Shown: positions 33,796-41,773 of the stretch, in pieces
Numbering within the stretch: the stretch's first letter is position 1
How the letters are laid out: each line of letters opens with the position of its first letter
Assembly (NCBI GenBank): GCA_035560235.1
Contig: DATMAG010000016.1
Location: forward strand, 1 to 64,000
Source: DASRDU01 sp035560235
Lineage (GTDB): Bacteria > Acidobacteriota > Blastocatellia > RBC074
Direction of reading: 5' to 3'
Length of the DNA: 64,000 nucleotides
The notes under the pieces: model-generated
Told to the model about the DNA's origin: nothing
Database searches by the model: none
The model's input: only the letters and a program-made list of their open reading frames with translations
Program-made: the position numbers and the translations under genes

Positions 33796-35565
33796 TCACG
33801 GCATCGTGACGGGCTGTATTGCCGCAGTGTTGTCGCCGCGCAGCGCGCTGCCTGCGTTCATCATTCCGTCCGGCAGGGACAAACCATCGGCCATCACTAT
33901 GCCGTCAGCCATGACGATGCCGTCGGCCATGACCATGCCGCTTGCGATTGAAGTGCCGTCGGCCATGACGATGCCGCTGACGAGCAGCGAGCCGTCGGCC
34001 ATCACGATGCCGTTGTTGAGAACTGCTCCCGTGCTGTTGGGCACGCCGCTTGAAACAAGGCCCGGTGTCTGCTTGATGCCGCCGCTGTTCAGGTAAGTCG
34101 CATCAGCGAGCAGCGCGCCCGGCGAATACATTCCCTGCCAGTACATCATCAGTCGGCTGCCGTAAAGAAAACAGAAGTTCGTAATTACTCCCTGTCCCCA
34201 CCAGCAGCTTTCACCGGCAATCAGGCTCAGCTGCGATTTCGGCAGCGCACTCGTGAGCAGCGGACTGCCGTTTGAGAGAAGCTGCGGATTGGCTTTGATC
34301 AGCCGGGCCAGGCGGATGGCGCCTTCAACATTGAGCAGACCCGCGCCCTGCTCCAGCGTGTTGAAGCCGGGAATCGGCTGCGCGGTGTACATCAGAATCG
34401 CCCTGACCAGATTCGGCGTCAGCGTGGGATTCGTTTGCAGGATCAGCGCGGCGGCTCCGGCCACAATCGGCGCGGACATTGAAGTGCCGCTCAGGTACAT
34501 CGTCCGGCTGGTGCGCACGGTCGTCGTGCCGGTGTCGAGATCGGGGTAAAGCTGAATCAGCGTGTTGGGCACTGCGCCTGAAACCGGGCCTGCCGACTGC
34601 GCCGCGATCAGGCGATTGCCGGGCGCGACCAGATCGGGCTTGATCAGGTTGTCGTAATGGCGCTGCCCGCTGCCATCCACTGAAAAGCCGCGTGTCGGCC
34701 CGCGTGAGCTGTAAGTCGTGATGACATCATCAGACCGCTGCGGCGTGCCGAGCGTGTTGGAAGCTCCGACCGTAATCACTGACGGATCAATGCCGGGCGA
34801 CTGAATGCCGCCGTAAACCTTATTGCCCGCTGCATCCCTGCCCAGATTGCCCGCCGCACAAACGACTACAATGCCCGCTGCGTGCGCGCGTTGCGCTGCC
34901 AGGCAGAGCGGATCATCGCGGTAACTGTCAACCGGCAGCGTGCCGAGACTCAGGTTGATGACGCGAATGTTGTAAGCGGTCTTGTTGGCGATGCACCAGT
35001 CAAGCGCGGCGATGACGCTGCCTGCCGTGCCTCTGCCGTTGTCATCGAGCACGCGCAGGTTGAGCAGGCTCGCTCCGGGCGCAATGCCGCTGTAAGCGCC
35101 TCCGGCAAAATCCGTGCTGCCGCCAGGCAGCGTGGCCACGTGGCTGCCGTGCCCGTAAATGTCTTCATTGAGAATACCCGCGCCCGTGAAATCGCGGCTC
35201 ACGACGATGTTCGTTGTCTTGTTTCTGAGAAAGGCTGAGTGCGCGGCGTAAATGCCGCTGTCAATGACGGCAATGCCGATGCCGCTGCCGTCGAGCGCCG
35301 GGCCGCTGACGATATTGCGTACCTGATCTGCGCCAGTGGTAGTTTCAATCAGTCCGGCGGGGCGCAGTTCGCGGTCGGGCGCGATGTAACCAACGTTGCT
35401 GTCAGCTTCGAGTTCACGAATGCGAATGAGCGGCAGTTCGGCGCTGATCAGATCGAATGATTGAAGGTGCGCCGGACAGCGCCGCCCAGACTTTTTACTT
35501 TGCCGGTCACAGCCTTGCGCGCCGCAGCCGAAACGGGGCTGATGATGATCGGAACATTCTGCCAC
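33796..35565 (-). CDS. Subtilase catalytic part with C-terminal GIVMADG repeats (fragment of frameshifted gene)
   Basis: In this frame the catalytic triad is Asp102 (AVIDSGIYAAHS), His139 (YGHGSHVAT) and Ser362 (LSGTSMSAP), with the oxyanion Asn in CAAGNLGRDA. The first 35 residues (MAECSDHHQPRFGCG...) are out-of-frame translation of the propeptide and not real protein. After the peptidase domain, a linker leads to the last 80 residues, which carry five GIVMADG/GMVMADG heptapeptides and close relatives (SLLVSG, TSIASG, LSLPDG). Short C-terminal repeats of this sort, for example SIVWG types, occur in other acidobacterial S8 peptidases as far as I recall. Confidence 0.75.
   Translation of the reverse strand: MAECSDHHQPRFGCGAQGCDRQSKKSGRRCPAHLQSFDLISAELPLIRIRELEADSNVGYIAPDRELRPAGLIETTTGADQVRNIVSGPALDGSGIGIAVIDSGIYAAHSAFLRNKTTNIVVSRDFTGAGILNEDIYGHGSHVATLPGGSTDFAGGAYSGIAPGASLLNLRVLDDNGRGTAGSVIAALDWCIANKTAYNIRVINLSLGTLPVDSYRDDPLCLAAQRAHAAGIVVVCAAGNLGRDAAGNKVYGGIQSPGIDPSVITVGASNTLGTPQRSDDVITTYSSRGPTRGFSVDGSGQRHYDNLIKPDLVAPGNRLIAAQSAGPVSGAVPNTLIQLYPDLDTGTTTVRTSRTMYLSGTSMSAPIVAGAAALILQTNPTLTPNLVRAILMYTAQPIPGFNTLEQGAGLLNVEGAIRLARLIKANPQLLSNGSPLLTSALPKSQLSLIAGESCWWGQGVITNFCFLYGSRLMMYWQGMYSPGALLADATYLNSGGIKQTPGLVSSGVPNSTGAVLNNGIVMADGSLLVSGIVMADGTSIASGMVMADGIVMADGIVMADGLSLPDGMMNAGSALRGDNTAAIQPVTMP
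33887..34012 (-). repeat. In-frame repeat encoding GIVMADG
   Basis: Five copies of a seven-codon unit (GIVMADG, once GMVMADG), two separated by short spacers and three in direct tandem. Close in theme, but not in length, to the GIAVTGAD octapeptide of the other subtilase. Confidence 0.85.
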
Positions 35566-35732
35566 GCTTCAGTTCCGCTCATTTGGGCGAGTCGGGCATC
35601 AAGGTCAGACGCAACACGGCGGCGCGCTGAAACATTGTCAGCCCCGGGCGACAGCCGCAATCCGGTGCTTCCCGCTGCAGTAATGGCTGTCAGCAGCAGC
35701 ACGCACAACAGTCTCGCCAGGAAGTGTTTCAT
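35448..35732 (-). CDS. Signal peptide and I9-like propeptide start of the frameshifted subtilase
   Basis: 94 residues: signal peptide (MKHFLARLLCVLLLTAITAAG) and then DLDARLAQMSGTEAWQNVPIIISP and VTGKVKSLGGAVRRTF, the opening half of an inhibitor-I9-type prodomain. The final HSI and stop arise from the frameshift. By itself it would be a secreted peptide lacking any catalytic domain. Confidence 0.55.
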   Translation of the reverse strand: MKHFLARLLCVLLLTAITAAGSTGLRLSPGADNVSARRRVASDLDARLAQMSGTEAWQNVPIIISPVSAAARKAVTGKVKSLGGAVRRTFNHSI

Positions 35733-35897
35733 GACCTGATGGATTCCCGTCTTCGTTGCCCTCCAATGCCCGCACTGTTATTAACCGCGCGAACAGACAC
35801 CATTGATCAGGTACAGGAAATGACCAATCACACTGCTTCCGCAGAATCAGAGTCGAATCCGCCGCGCAGCTGACCACTCGGTTGCCGCAGGTGGAAA

Positions 35898-35908
35898 CCA
35901 GGTTGTCA
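35898..35908 (+). promoter_or_regulatory. CCAGGTTGTCA motif upstream of the sigma54 activator
   Basis: The same 11-mer occurs at 39008-39018, just after the activator gene, with a near-inverted partner at 38982-38992 (TGACAACCAGG, one mismatch). Flanking both ends of a regulator gene with a Fis-type HTH, it is a candidate operator for autoregulation and control of the next gene. Inference only. Confidence 0.35.
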
Positions 35909-36014
35909 TGGAAAACCTGTCAGTTTGCGTCTTTCAGTGAGCAGGCAGCGACTACAGAACGAAGCGGTCAGTTCGCGCTGCTTCAGTAAAGACGACCCGG
36001 AGGCGCGGAAGAAT

Positions 36015-38984
36015 ATGTCGGATACATCCCTGAAAGCTGCGGATGACCGGGCGTCATTTCCCGGTGCGCGAACGCAGAGCGTCAGCCGCCTGATCAGTCA
36101 GGCCCGCCTGGCGCTGCGCCGTTTTTTGTACGAGGAGGCTGTGTCGTGCTGCAAAGCCGCGCTTGAACTGCCGCGCCTGCGCCCGGATGAGGAAGCCACA
36201 GTCCGCTGCCTGCTGGCCGAAGCGAACGAAAGCCTGGCGCTGTTTACTGAAGCGGCGAAGGCCGTGAGCGTTTATGAACAGGCTGAAGCGCGAGCCAGGT
36301 TGTCAGCGGCTTTGCAAAGTCAGGTCTGCCTGCGTCTCGGTTCAGCTTACGGCGGCACGGTCGAAATCCCGCAGGCGCTCTCTTATGCCCGGCAGGCGCT
36401 TGCGCTCTCCGAAGAGTGCGGCGATGCGGCAGCAGGCGGCGCGTGTCACCTGCTGCTCGGGCATTTGTACCGGCGGCTTGGCGAGACGCATTTCGCCAGC
36501 GGCCATTATGCCGAAGCGCGCAAGCTCGCACAGCGCGCCGGTAATGAACTGATTCAGGGCCAGGCGCTCAACGGCATCGGGCTGGTTTATCTGACCGAAA
36601 GCGATCAGGCCGGAGCGTGCCAGGCCTTTGAGCAGGCGCGCCGTCTGCTGCCCGCCGACGTTGCGCCGCTGCTGCACGGCAGTCTCAACATCAATCAGGC
36701 CATCGGCTCGGCCTTTCAGGGGCAGTGGCGCGAAAGCGTCGAACTGCTCGAACAGGCCATTCCGCTGCTTGAACGGGCGCGGCAGCCGCGGCTGATTGCC
36801 AACGCCCGCTCCAATCTCGGTTACAGCCTGCTGCGCCTGGGCGAATTGCAGCACGCCGAAACATCGCTCGTTCAGGCGCAGGCCGAAGCGCACGCCTGCG
36901 AGGCGCTGCTTGTCGAAGCCAGCACGATTGAATCACGCGGCGAGATCAGGTTTCTTCAGGGCGATTTTGCGGCGGCTGAAGCGCTGCTGCTCGACAGCCT
37001 GAAGATCCTGCATTCCATTCGCGTCGGCTTCAACGAGGCGCAGGCGTTCATCACGCTTGGCCGCTGCCGGTTGCTGGCCGGGCAGGCGGCTCAGGCCGAA
37101 GAAGCATTCAGAACCAGTCTGGAAGTCTGCCAGCGGATGGGCGATCCGCGCGGCCAGGCGGGCGCATCGCTGTGGCTGATCGAAGCGTGCCTGGCGACCG
37201 GCAAGCAGATCGAAGCGCAGAACCTTTATGCCGGAGCGCGGGTTGAAATCGAACGCCTGGCCATCAGGCCGCTGCTCGCGCACCTGAAAGAGATCAGCGG
37301 TCATCTGGCGCTCGCTGCCGGTGACGCAGCCGCTGCGATCAGGCATTTCAATCGCGCCATCACGCTCTGGCAGATGATGGAGGAATGCTGGCGCAGCGCC
37401 AGTGCCGGATACCATCTCGGCGTGGCCTGTCTGCGGGCTGGAGATGCGGCGCAGGCGCTCGCGGCGCTTGAGCAGGCGCGGGCCGCGCTCGTGCGGATGG
37501 GCGAACGCCCGATGCTCGCCCGAATTGAAAAGCTGCTCAGCACAATTCCGGCCAGCGCCACTGCCGCACTGCCTGAACGCGCGCTGTCGGCGCGCATCGT
37601 TTCTGCCCTGACGCGCCTGCACGAAGCCGCCGATTCACGCGACCTGCTGCTGCCGGAACTGCTGCACGTCTTTTACGAAGACTTTGTCGTGACTCCGGTC
37701 ATTATCTTTCAGCAAACGCCCGGTGCCGCGCCGCGCCCGCTGCTTTACAAAGGCTGCGACAAGGAGCAGGCGGAGCGCCTGGCGCGAATCTGCGCTGACG
37801 CAGGGCTGAATGCGGAAGGTGAATTCAGAGAGTTGTTCACCGGCGATGAAGAGCGACTGCTGATTTATCTCGGTCAGCGCGGCGATGAACTTTCTGATTC
37901 GCTGATTGATCTGCTGCTGCGACAGGCCGCGACCGGGCTTGAACGCGCCGCATGGCAGCCGCGCCCGGCGCGCACTGCGTCTGAGCCGGGTTCACCGCTC
38001 GTCAGTTATCTGACGCTGCCCGGCCTGGTCTGGCAAAGCGAGACGATGCGAAGGATTGTCGAGCAGGTTTACAGTCTGCGCACGAGCGACATTCCGGTGC
38101 TGCTGATTGGTGAAACAGGCACAGGCAAGGATCTGATTGCGCGGGCGATTCACACGCTCAGCAGCCGCTCGGCGCACCCGTTCATTCCCTTCAACTGCGC
38201 CGCCACGCCGCGCGAGCTGATTGAATCGCAACTTTTCGGTCATCGGCGCGGCGCTTACACCGGAGCCAGAACCGACTTTCCCGGCGTGATCGGCGCGGCC
38301 GAAAAAGGGACGCTCTTTCTCGATGAACTCAGCGAACTGTCGCGCGAGGTGCAGCCGAAGCTGCTGCGCTTTTTGCAGAATGGCGAAATTCATCGCCTCG
38401 GTGAAAGCAGCCCGCGCCAGGCCGATGTGCGCGTGATTGCGGCGAGCAACCGCGATCTGAAAGCGATGGTCGAGGCGGGCGAGTTCCGCGCTGATTTGTA
38501 TTACCGGCTCAATGTCATCAGCTTTCACCTGCCGCCGCTGCGCGAACGGCGCGACGAAATTCTGCTGCTGGCCGATCATTTTCTGCGCCGCTATCAGGAA
38601 CTCGCTGACAAGCAGGGCATCACGCTGACGCCTGCGGTCAGTGAACTGCTCAGGCGTTATGAATGGCCGGGCAATGCCCGCGAACTCGAAAATGAGATGC
38701 GGCGCGTCGTGGCCCTGGCGCGTTCCGGCGAACGGATCACGGCTGACAAATTGTCACCGCACCTCAGCCGCCAGCCTGATCTGAGACTGGTCAGGCCGGA
38801 ACGCCGCACGGCGCAGACGCTGCCAGCGATTCTGGCCGAAACCGAACGCGCGATCATCAGCGAAGCGCTCGTGCGGCTGAAAGGCAATCTTTCAAGGGTG
38901 GCCGATGAACTCGGCGTGTCGCGCAACGGCCTGCGCAAGATGATTGCGCGGCTGAACCTCAACAAATACGGCGGCATCAGGTGA
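36015..38984 (+). CDS. Sigma54-dependent activator with N-terminal TPR sensor
   Basis: 989 residues. Residues 1 to about 510 are TPR repeats (SRLISQARLALRRFLYEEA, GQALNGIGLVYLTESDQAGA, SNLGYSLLRLGELQHAETSL). A degenerate GAF-like region follows (about 530-660). The AAA+ domain has Walker A GETGTGKD (699-706), the sigma54 contact loop GAYTGA (746-751, the Tyr variant of GAFTGA), Walker B GTLFLDELSEL and arginine fingers in YYRLNVISFHLPPLRERR. A Fis-type HTH ends the protein (LKGNLSRVADELGVSRNGLRKMI). It lacks a receiver domain, so activity is likely set by protein or ligand binding to the TPRs. ATG 36015 with GGAGG at 35999-36003 was preferred to TTG 35925. CCAGGTTGTCA motifs flank the gene. 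Confidence 0.9.
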   Translation: MSDTSLKAADDRASFPGARTQSVSRLISQARLALRRFLYEEAVSCCKAALELPRLRPDEEATVRCLLAEANESLALFTEAAKAVSVYEQAEARARLSAALQSQVCLRLGSAYGGTVEIPQALSYARQALALSEECGDAAAGGACHLLLGHLYRRLGETHFASGHYAEARKLAQRAGNELIQGQALNGIGLVYLTESDQAGACQAFEQARRLLPADVAPLLHGSLNINQAIGSAFQGQWRESVELLEQAIPLLERARQPRLIANARSNLGYSLLRLGELQHAETSLVQAQAEAHACEALLVEASTIESRGEIRFLQGDFAAAEALLLDSLKILHSIRVGFNEAQAFITLGRCRLLAGQAAQAEEAFRTSLEVCQRMGDPRGQAGASLWLIEACLATGKQIEAQNLYAGARVEIERLAIRPLLAHLKEISGHLALAAGDAAAAIRHFNRAITLWQMMEECWRSASAGYHLGVACLRAGDAAQALAALEQARAALVRMGERPMLARIEKLLSTIPASATAALPERALSARIVSALTRLHEAADSRDLLLPELLHVFYEDFVVTPVIIFQQTPGAAPRPLLYKGCDKEQAERLARICADAGLNAEGEFRELFTGDEERLLIYLGQRGDELSDSLIDLLLRQAATGLERAAWQPRPARTASEPGSPLVSYLTLPGLVWQSETMRRIVEQVYSLRTSDIPVLLIGETGTGKDLIARAIHTLSSRSAHPFIPFNCAATPRELIESQLFGHRRGAYTGARTDFPGVIGAAEKGTLFLDELSELSREVQPKLLRFLQNGEIHRLGESSPRQADVRVIAASNRDLKAMVEAGEFRADLYYRLNVISFHLPPLRERRDEILLLADHFLRRYQELADKQGITLTPAVSELLRRYEWPGNARELENEMRRVVALARSGERITADKLSPHLSRQPDLRLVRPERRTAQTLPAILAETERAIISEALVRLKGNLSRVADELGVSRNGLRKMIARLNLNKYGGIR

Positions 38985-39018
38985 CAACCAGGTGCGCAAT
39001 CTGACCACCAGGTTGTCA
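38982..39018. promoter_or_regulatory. Inverted TGACAACC/GGTTGTCA pair after the sigma54 activator gene
   Basis: GTGACAACC (38981-38989, overlapping the stop codon) and GGTTGTCAC (39011-39019) are perfect 9-bp inverted arms, 21 bp apart. The right arm is part of the 11-mer also found at 35898-35908. Upstream of the response regulator gene, so possibly an activator binding site; a plain hairpin is the alternative. Confidence 0.4.
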
Positions 39019-39208
39019 CTTCTCTGAAAAGACGCTCTGACAGGGCTTCGCGCCTGATGCGCGGCGAAACCGATGTGAACGAAGTTGGCAGGCCGCTTTA
39101 CGCTGCATCTGACCGGTCGGCTGATCCTCCCGCCTGAATGCTGACCAGACTGCGCTCAGTGAATGACTTGCCGGCCCTGCGGAATGATCGCCGCTCGCTG
39201 TCGCTGAC

Positions 39209-39224
39209 TGGCACGGCGATTGAA
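39209..39224 (+). promoter_or_regulatory. Partial sigma54 promoter match
   Basis: TGGCACGGCGATTGAA fits the -24 element TGGCACG exactly; the -12 element reads TTGAA in place of TTGCA, losing the conserved GC. The spacing is correct and it lies 55 bp before the response regulator start, about 190 bp downstream of the putative activator sites. Weak but well placed. Confidence 0.3.
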
Positions 39225-39278
39225 TCAGAAGCGATGGCCGGAAGTCTCAGGCCCGCATCCTGACCAGCCAGCTTTTGT

Positions 39279-40022
39279 ATGACCAGAACACATCCCCCCG
39301 CCATCCGGATTCTGCTTATCAGTGCGCATACACTGCCGCGGACAGGTCTGCGTCTGCTGATCGAAAGCCACGCCGGAATGATCGTGACCGCCGAGGCCGA
39401 TCATCCGGCCAGCGCGCTCGAGGCTGCCCGCAGCCAGCCGGATATTATTCTGCTTGATTACAATGAGGCTGAAGCCGCAACGCCGGGTGAACTGAGGGCG
39501 CTCCTGGCCGTCGCCCCCGAAGCCGGAATCATTCTGCTCGGTGAGGTCAGCGATCCCGGCAACCGGCTGTCTGTCATTCAGGCCGGAGTGATGGGCTTTG
39601 TTCATCGCAACGAACCGGTCGAAGTGCTGCACAAGGCGATTGAGAAGGTTCACGCCGGCGAGGTCTGGCTCAACCGCCTGACCGTGGCTCAGCTGCTGCG
39701 CAAAAGAAGCGCAGCCGAACCAGCCGAACCGCGACATCCTGAAGCCGTTCGGTTACAACTGCTGACGGCGCGGGAGCGCGAAATCCTCGCGCTGGTCTGC
39801 GAAGGACTCAGAAACAAAGAGATCGCCAGCCGGCTTTTCATCAGTGAAGCGACCACGCGCAATCATCTGACCAGCGTTTTCAGCAAACTGGGCGTGGCCG
39901 ACCGTTTTGAACTGGTCGACTATGCTTACCGTCACCAGCTTGTTCCCCTGCCCTCTGCTTCACCCGGCGCGCCTGCCGGGCAGGAGGAAAAGAAGGCCGG
40001 GAGGCTGCGGATGACGAGGTGA
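39279..40022 (+). CDS. Orphan NarL/LuxR-type response regulator with atypical receiver
   Basis: 247 residues. The receiver domain (8-125) keeps the phosphoacceptor position Asp60 (DIILLDYNEAE), but the acidic pair that binds magnesium near the N-terminus is replaced (ILLISAHTLPRTG, where NarL has IDDHPMLRTG). The conserved Thr/Ser and Lys regions also read IILLGEVSD and GFVHRNEP, without a clear Lys. The C-terminal LuxR HTH is intact (LTAREREILALVCEGLRNKEIASRLFISEATTRNHL, split around residues 161-197). No histidine kinase gene lies nearby. Phosphorylation-independent control is likely. It follows the sigma54 activator and may be its target. Confidence 0.85.
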   Translation: MTRTHPPAIRILLISAHTLPRTGLRLLIESHAGMIVTAEADHPASALEAARSQPDIILLDYNEAEAATPGELRALLAVAPEAGIILLGEVSDPGNRLSVIQAGVMGFVHRNEPVEVLHKAIEKVHAGEVWLNRLTVAQLLRKRSAAEPAEPRHPEAVRLQLLTAREREILALVCEGLRNKEIASRLFISEATTRNHLTSVFSKLGVADRFELVDYAYRHQLVPLPSASPGAPAGQEEKKAGRLRMTR

Positions 40023-40333
40023 ACGCCGGGCATAGTCCTGCACACCCGGGACTGCACTCCTGGTCTGACAGCGAACAAATCGGGCCTTTACTCCTGTCAT
40101 TTTTCGCGCAGGCTCTGATGCAGGGTTGCAGCGACTGATGGAGAATGGGAATGCGGTGTACGTAACACAAACAACTCCGGCATCCTGCTTTATCCAGCAC
40201 TAACAGAGTCAGTCAATCAGCGCCAGAAATTGATTTCATCAGATCGGGACGGTTGCGCCGGACCGGATGCAGGCCGGAAGTGTGCCACTTTTCAAATCAA
40301 CAGCAGATGATGAAAGGAACGGGGGAACACAGA
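40023..40333. other. 311-bp intergenic region ahead of the redox cluster
   Basis: No gene supported. This is the probable promoter region for the long same-strand cluster 40.3-56.2 kb. No repeat or strong promoter is recognisable by eye. Confidence 0.45.
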
Positions 40334-41695
40334 ATGAAGATTGATCTCGGTATCAGGGAAGCTCTGCAATCAGGCTTCAGACAGATACTGCCGGGAATGC
40401 TGACTGTGCTGGCGCTGCTGCTCCTAGGCGAATCCGCGAGCGCACAGACCTGTGATCGCACGATTACAGCTGACGTGGTGGCGCTCGATCAGCCGTTTTT
40501 CTGGAACCGGCTCGGCGCAGTGCAGCCGCAGGGAATGGTCTTTGCCCTGCGCCGCGATGTCGTGTCGATTGATTCAAAGCTCGGCCTCGTGCCTGGCAAC
40601 GCGAGGCTGCGCGATGACAAGCGCCCGCGCCCGATCACGCTGCGGATGAATGTGGGCGACTGCCTGCAGATCAAATTTCAGAACCTGCTCGCTCCGGCCC
40701 CGAAGGATGCTGAACAACCGGCCACGCGCACTGCCGGAGTGCATATCATCGGATTGCAACTCGTCGGCGGCATCGCTTCAGACGGCTCGAATGTCGGCAG
40801 CAATCAGTCAAGCCTGGTCAGTCCCGGTGGCCGCGCTGTTTACACTTATTACGCCGAACGCGAAGGCGGTCACGTTCTCTACAATTCAGCCGCAACGACG
40901 GGCGGCGAAGGCGACGGCGGTTCGATCAGCGCCGGGCTGTTTGGCGCGGTCAACGTGCAGGCGAAGGGCGCAGAGTGGTATCGCAGTCAGGTCACTGCCG
41001 CCGACCTGCAACTGGCGACGAAAAAGGACGCCAGCGGCAAACCGCTGAAAACCAGCGGCGGCCAGCCGATCATTGATTACAACGCCGTCTATCCCGCCGG
41101 GCACAAATACGCCGGGCTGCCCATTCTGAAAATCCTCAGCGGCAGCGAGGTCGTCCACACCGATCTGAACGCCATCATCACCGGGCCGAACGGCAGTAAT
41201 TTTCCTGCCGGAACTTATCGCGCCAATCCGGTCGAGCCGAACCGCAATCAGCCGTACCGCGAATTCACGGTGATCTATCACGATGAAATCGGCGCGGTGC
41301 AGGCCTTTCCTGAATTCGAGAGCACCGCGCTGCAACAGACGCTGCACAGCGTGCGTGACGGGTTCGCCATCAATTACGGCGCAGCCGGTGCGGGCGCAGA
41401 AATTCTGGCCAACCGTTTCGGCGTCGGGCCGATGAAGGATTGCACCGAATGCAAGTTTGAGGAGTTCTTTTTGTCCTCGTGGTCGGTCGGTGATCCGGCG
41501 CAGGTCGTGGACGTACCCGCCAATGCGCGCGATGCAAAGGGCAATCTGATTCGCGGGGCCAAGGCGACCAAAGTGCTTTATGCCGATGACCCGTCCAACG
41601 TGCATCACAGCTACCTGCGCGATCACGTCAAGTTCCGCATCCTGCACGGCGGCTCGAAGGAACATCACATTCATCATCAGCACACGCATCAGTGA
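40334..41695 (+). CDS. N-terminal fragment of the long multicopper-oxidase-like protein
   Basis: 453 residues: signal peptide (residues about 1-38, to GESASAQ), then cupredoxin-like domains with the strand-rich pattern ITLRMNVGDCLQIKFQNLL, VHIIGLQLVGG and AVYTYYAEREGGHVLYNSA. It ends in a His-rich copper-ligand-like stretch (KEHHIHHQHTHQ) directly before the premature TGA. The ATG at 40334 is chosen as the signal peptide start; an in-frame start at 40253 exists upstream. The truncated product would lack most copper sites. Confidence 0.65.
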   Translation: MKIDLGIREALQSGFRQILPGMLTVLALLLLGESASAQTCDRTITADVVALDQPFFWNRLGAVQPQGMVFALRRDVVSIDSKLGLVPGNARLRDDKRPRPITLRMNVGDCLQIKFQNLLAPAPKDAEQPATRTAGVHIIGLQLVGGIASDGSNVGSNQSSLVSPGGRAVYTYYAEREGGHVLYNSAATTGGEGDGGSISAGLFGAVNVQAKGAEWYRSQVTAADLQLATKKDASGKPLKTSGGQPIIDYNAVYPAGHKYAGLPILKILSGSEVVHTDLNAIITGPNGSNFPAGTYRANPVEPNRNQPYREFTVIYHDEIGAVQAFPEFESTALQQTLHSVRDGFAINYGAAGAGAEILANRFGVGPMKDCTECKFEEFFLSSWSVGDPAQVVDVPANARDAKGNLIRGAKATKVLYADDPSNVHHSYLRDHVKFRILHGGSKEHHIHHQHTHQ

Positions 41696-41773
41696 CTGCA
41701 CACGCCCGACAGCGACAACTCGGCTTATCTTGACAGCCAGGCCATCGGGCCGGGCGGCGCTTAGACGCTTGAG

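Larger units (their letters stand above)
33796..35732 (-). pseudogene. Secreted subtilase (S8) with GIVMADG repeats, interrupted by one frameshift
   Basis: Two overlapping frames together make one normal secreted subtilase of about 640 residues. The upstream frame gives signal peptide and the start of an I9-type propeptide, ending TGKVKSLGGAVRRTFN and then stop. The downstream frame resumes with QSFDLISAELPLIRIRELE, the expected continuation, and carries the complete catalytic domain. The switch point is near 35445-35465; a single-base change restores the frame. No slippery heptamer is visible there. Everything after the lesion is uncorrupted, so this is either a very recent mutation or a base-call error. 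Confidence 0.75.

Noticed and set aside
35448..35470. Programmed ribosomal frameshift in the GIVMADG subtilase
   Set aside because: No slippery heptamer or downstream pseudoknot was visible at the overlap; a simple indel explains it better.
41693..41695. TGA read as selenocysteine in the long oxidase
   Set aside because: The expected residue is Trp, not Cys/Sec, no convincing bSECIS hairpin follows, and a TAG lesion lies 66 bp further on.
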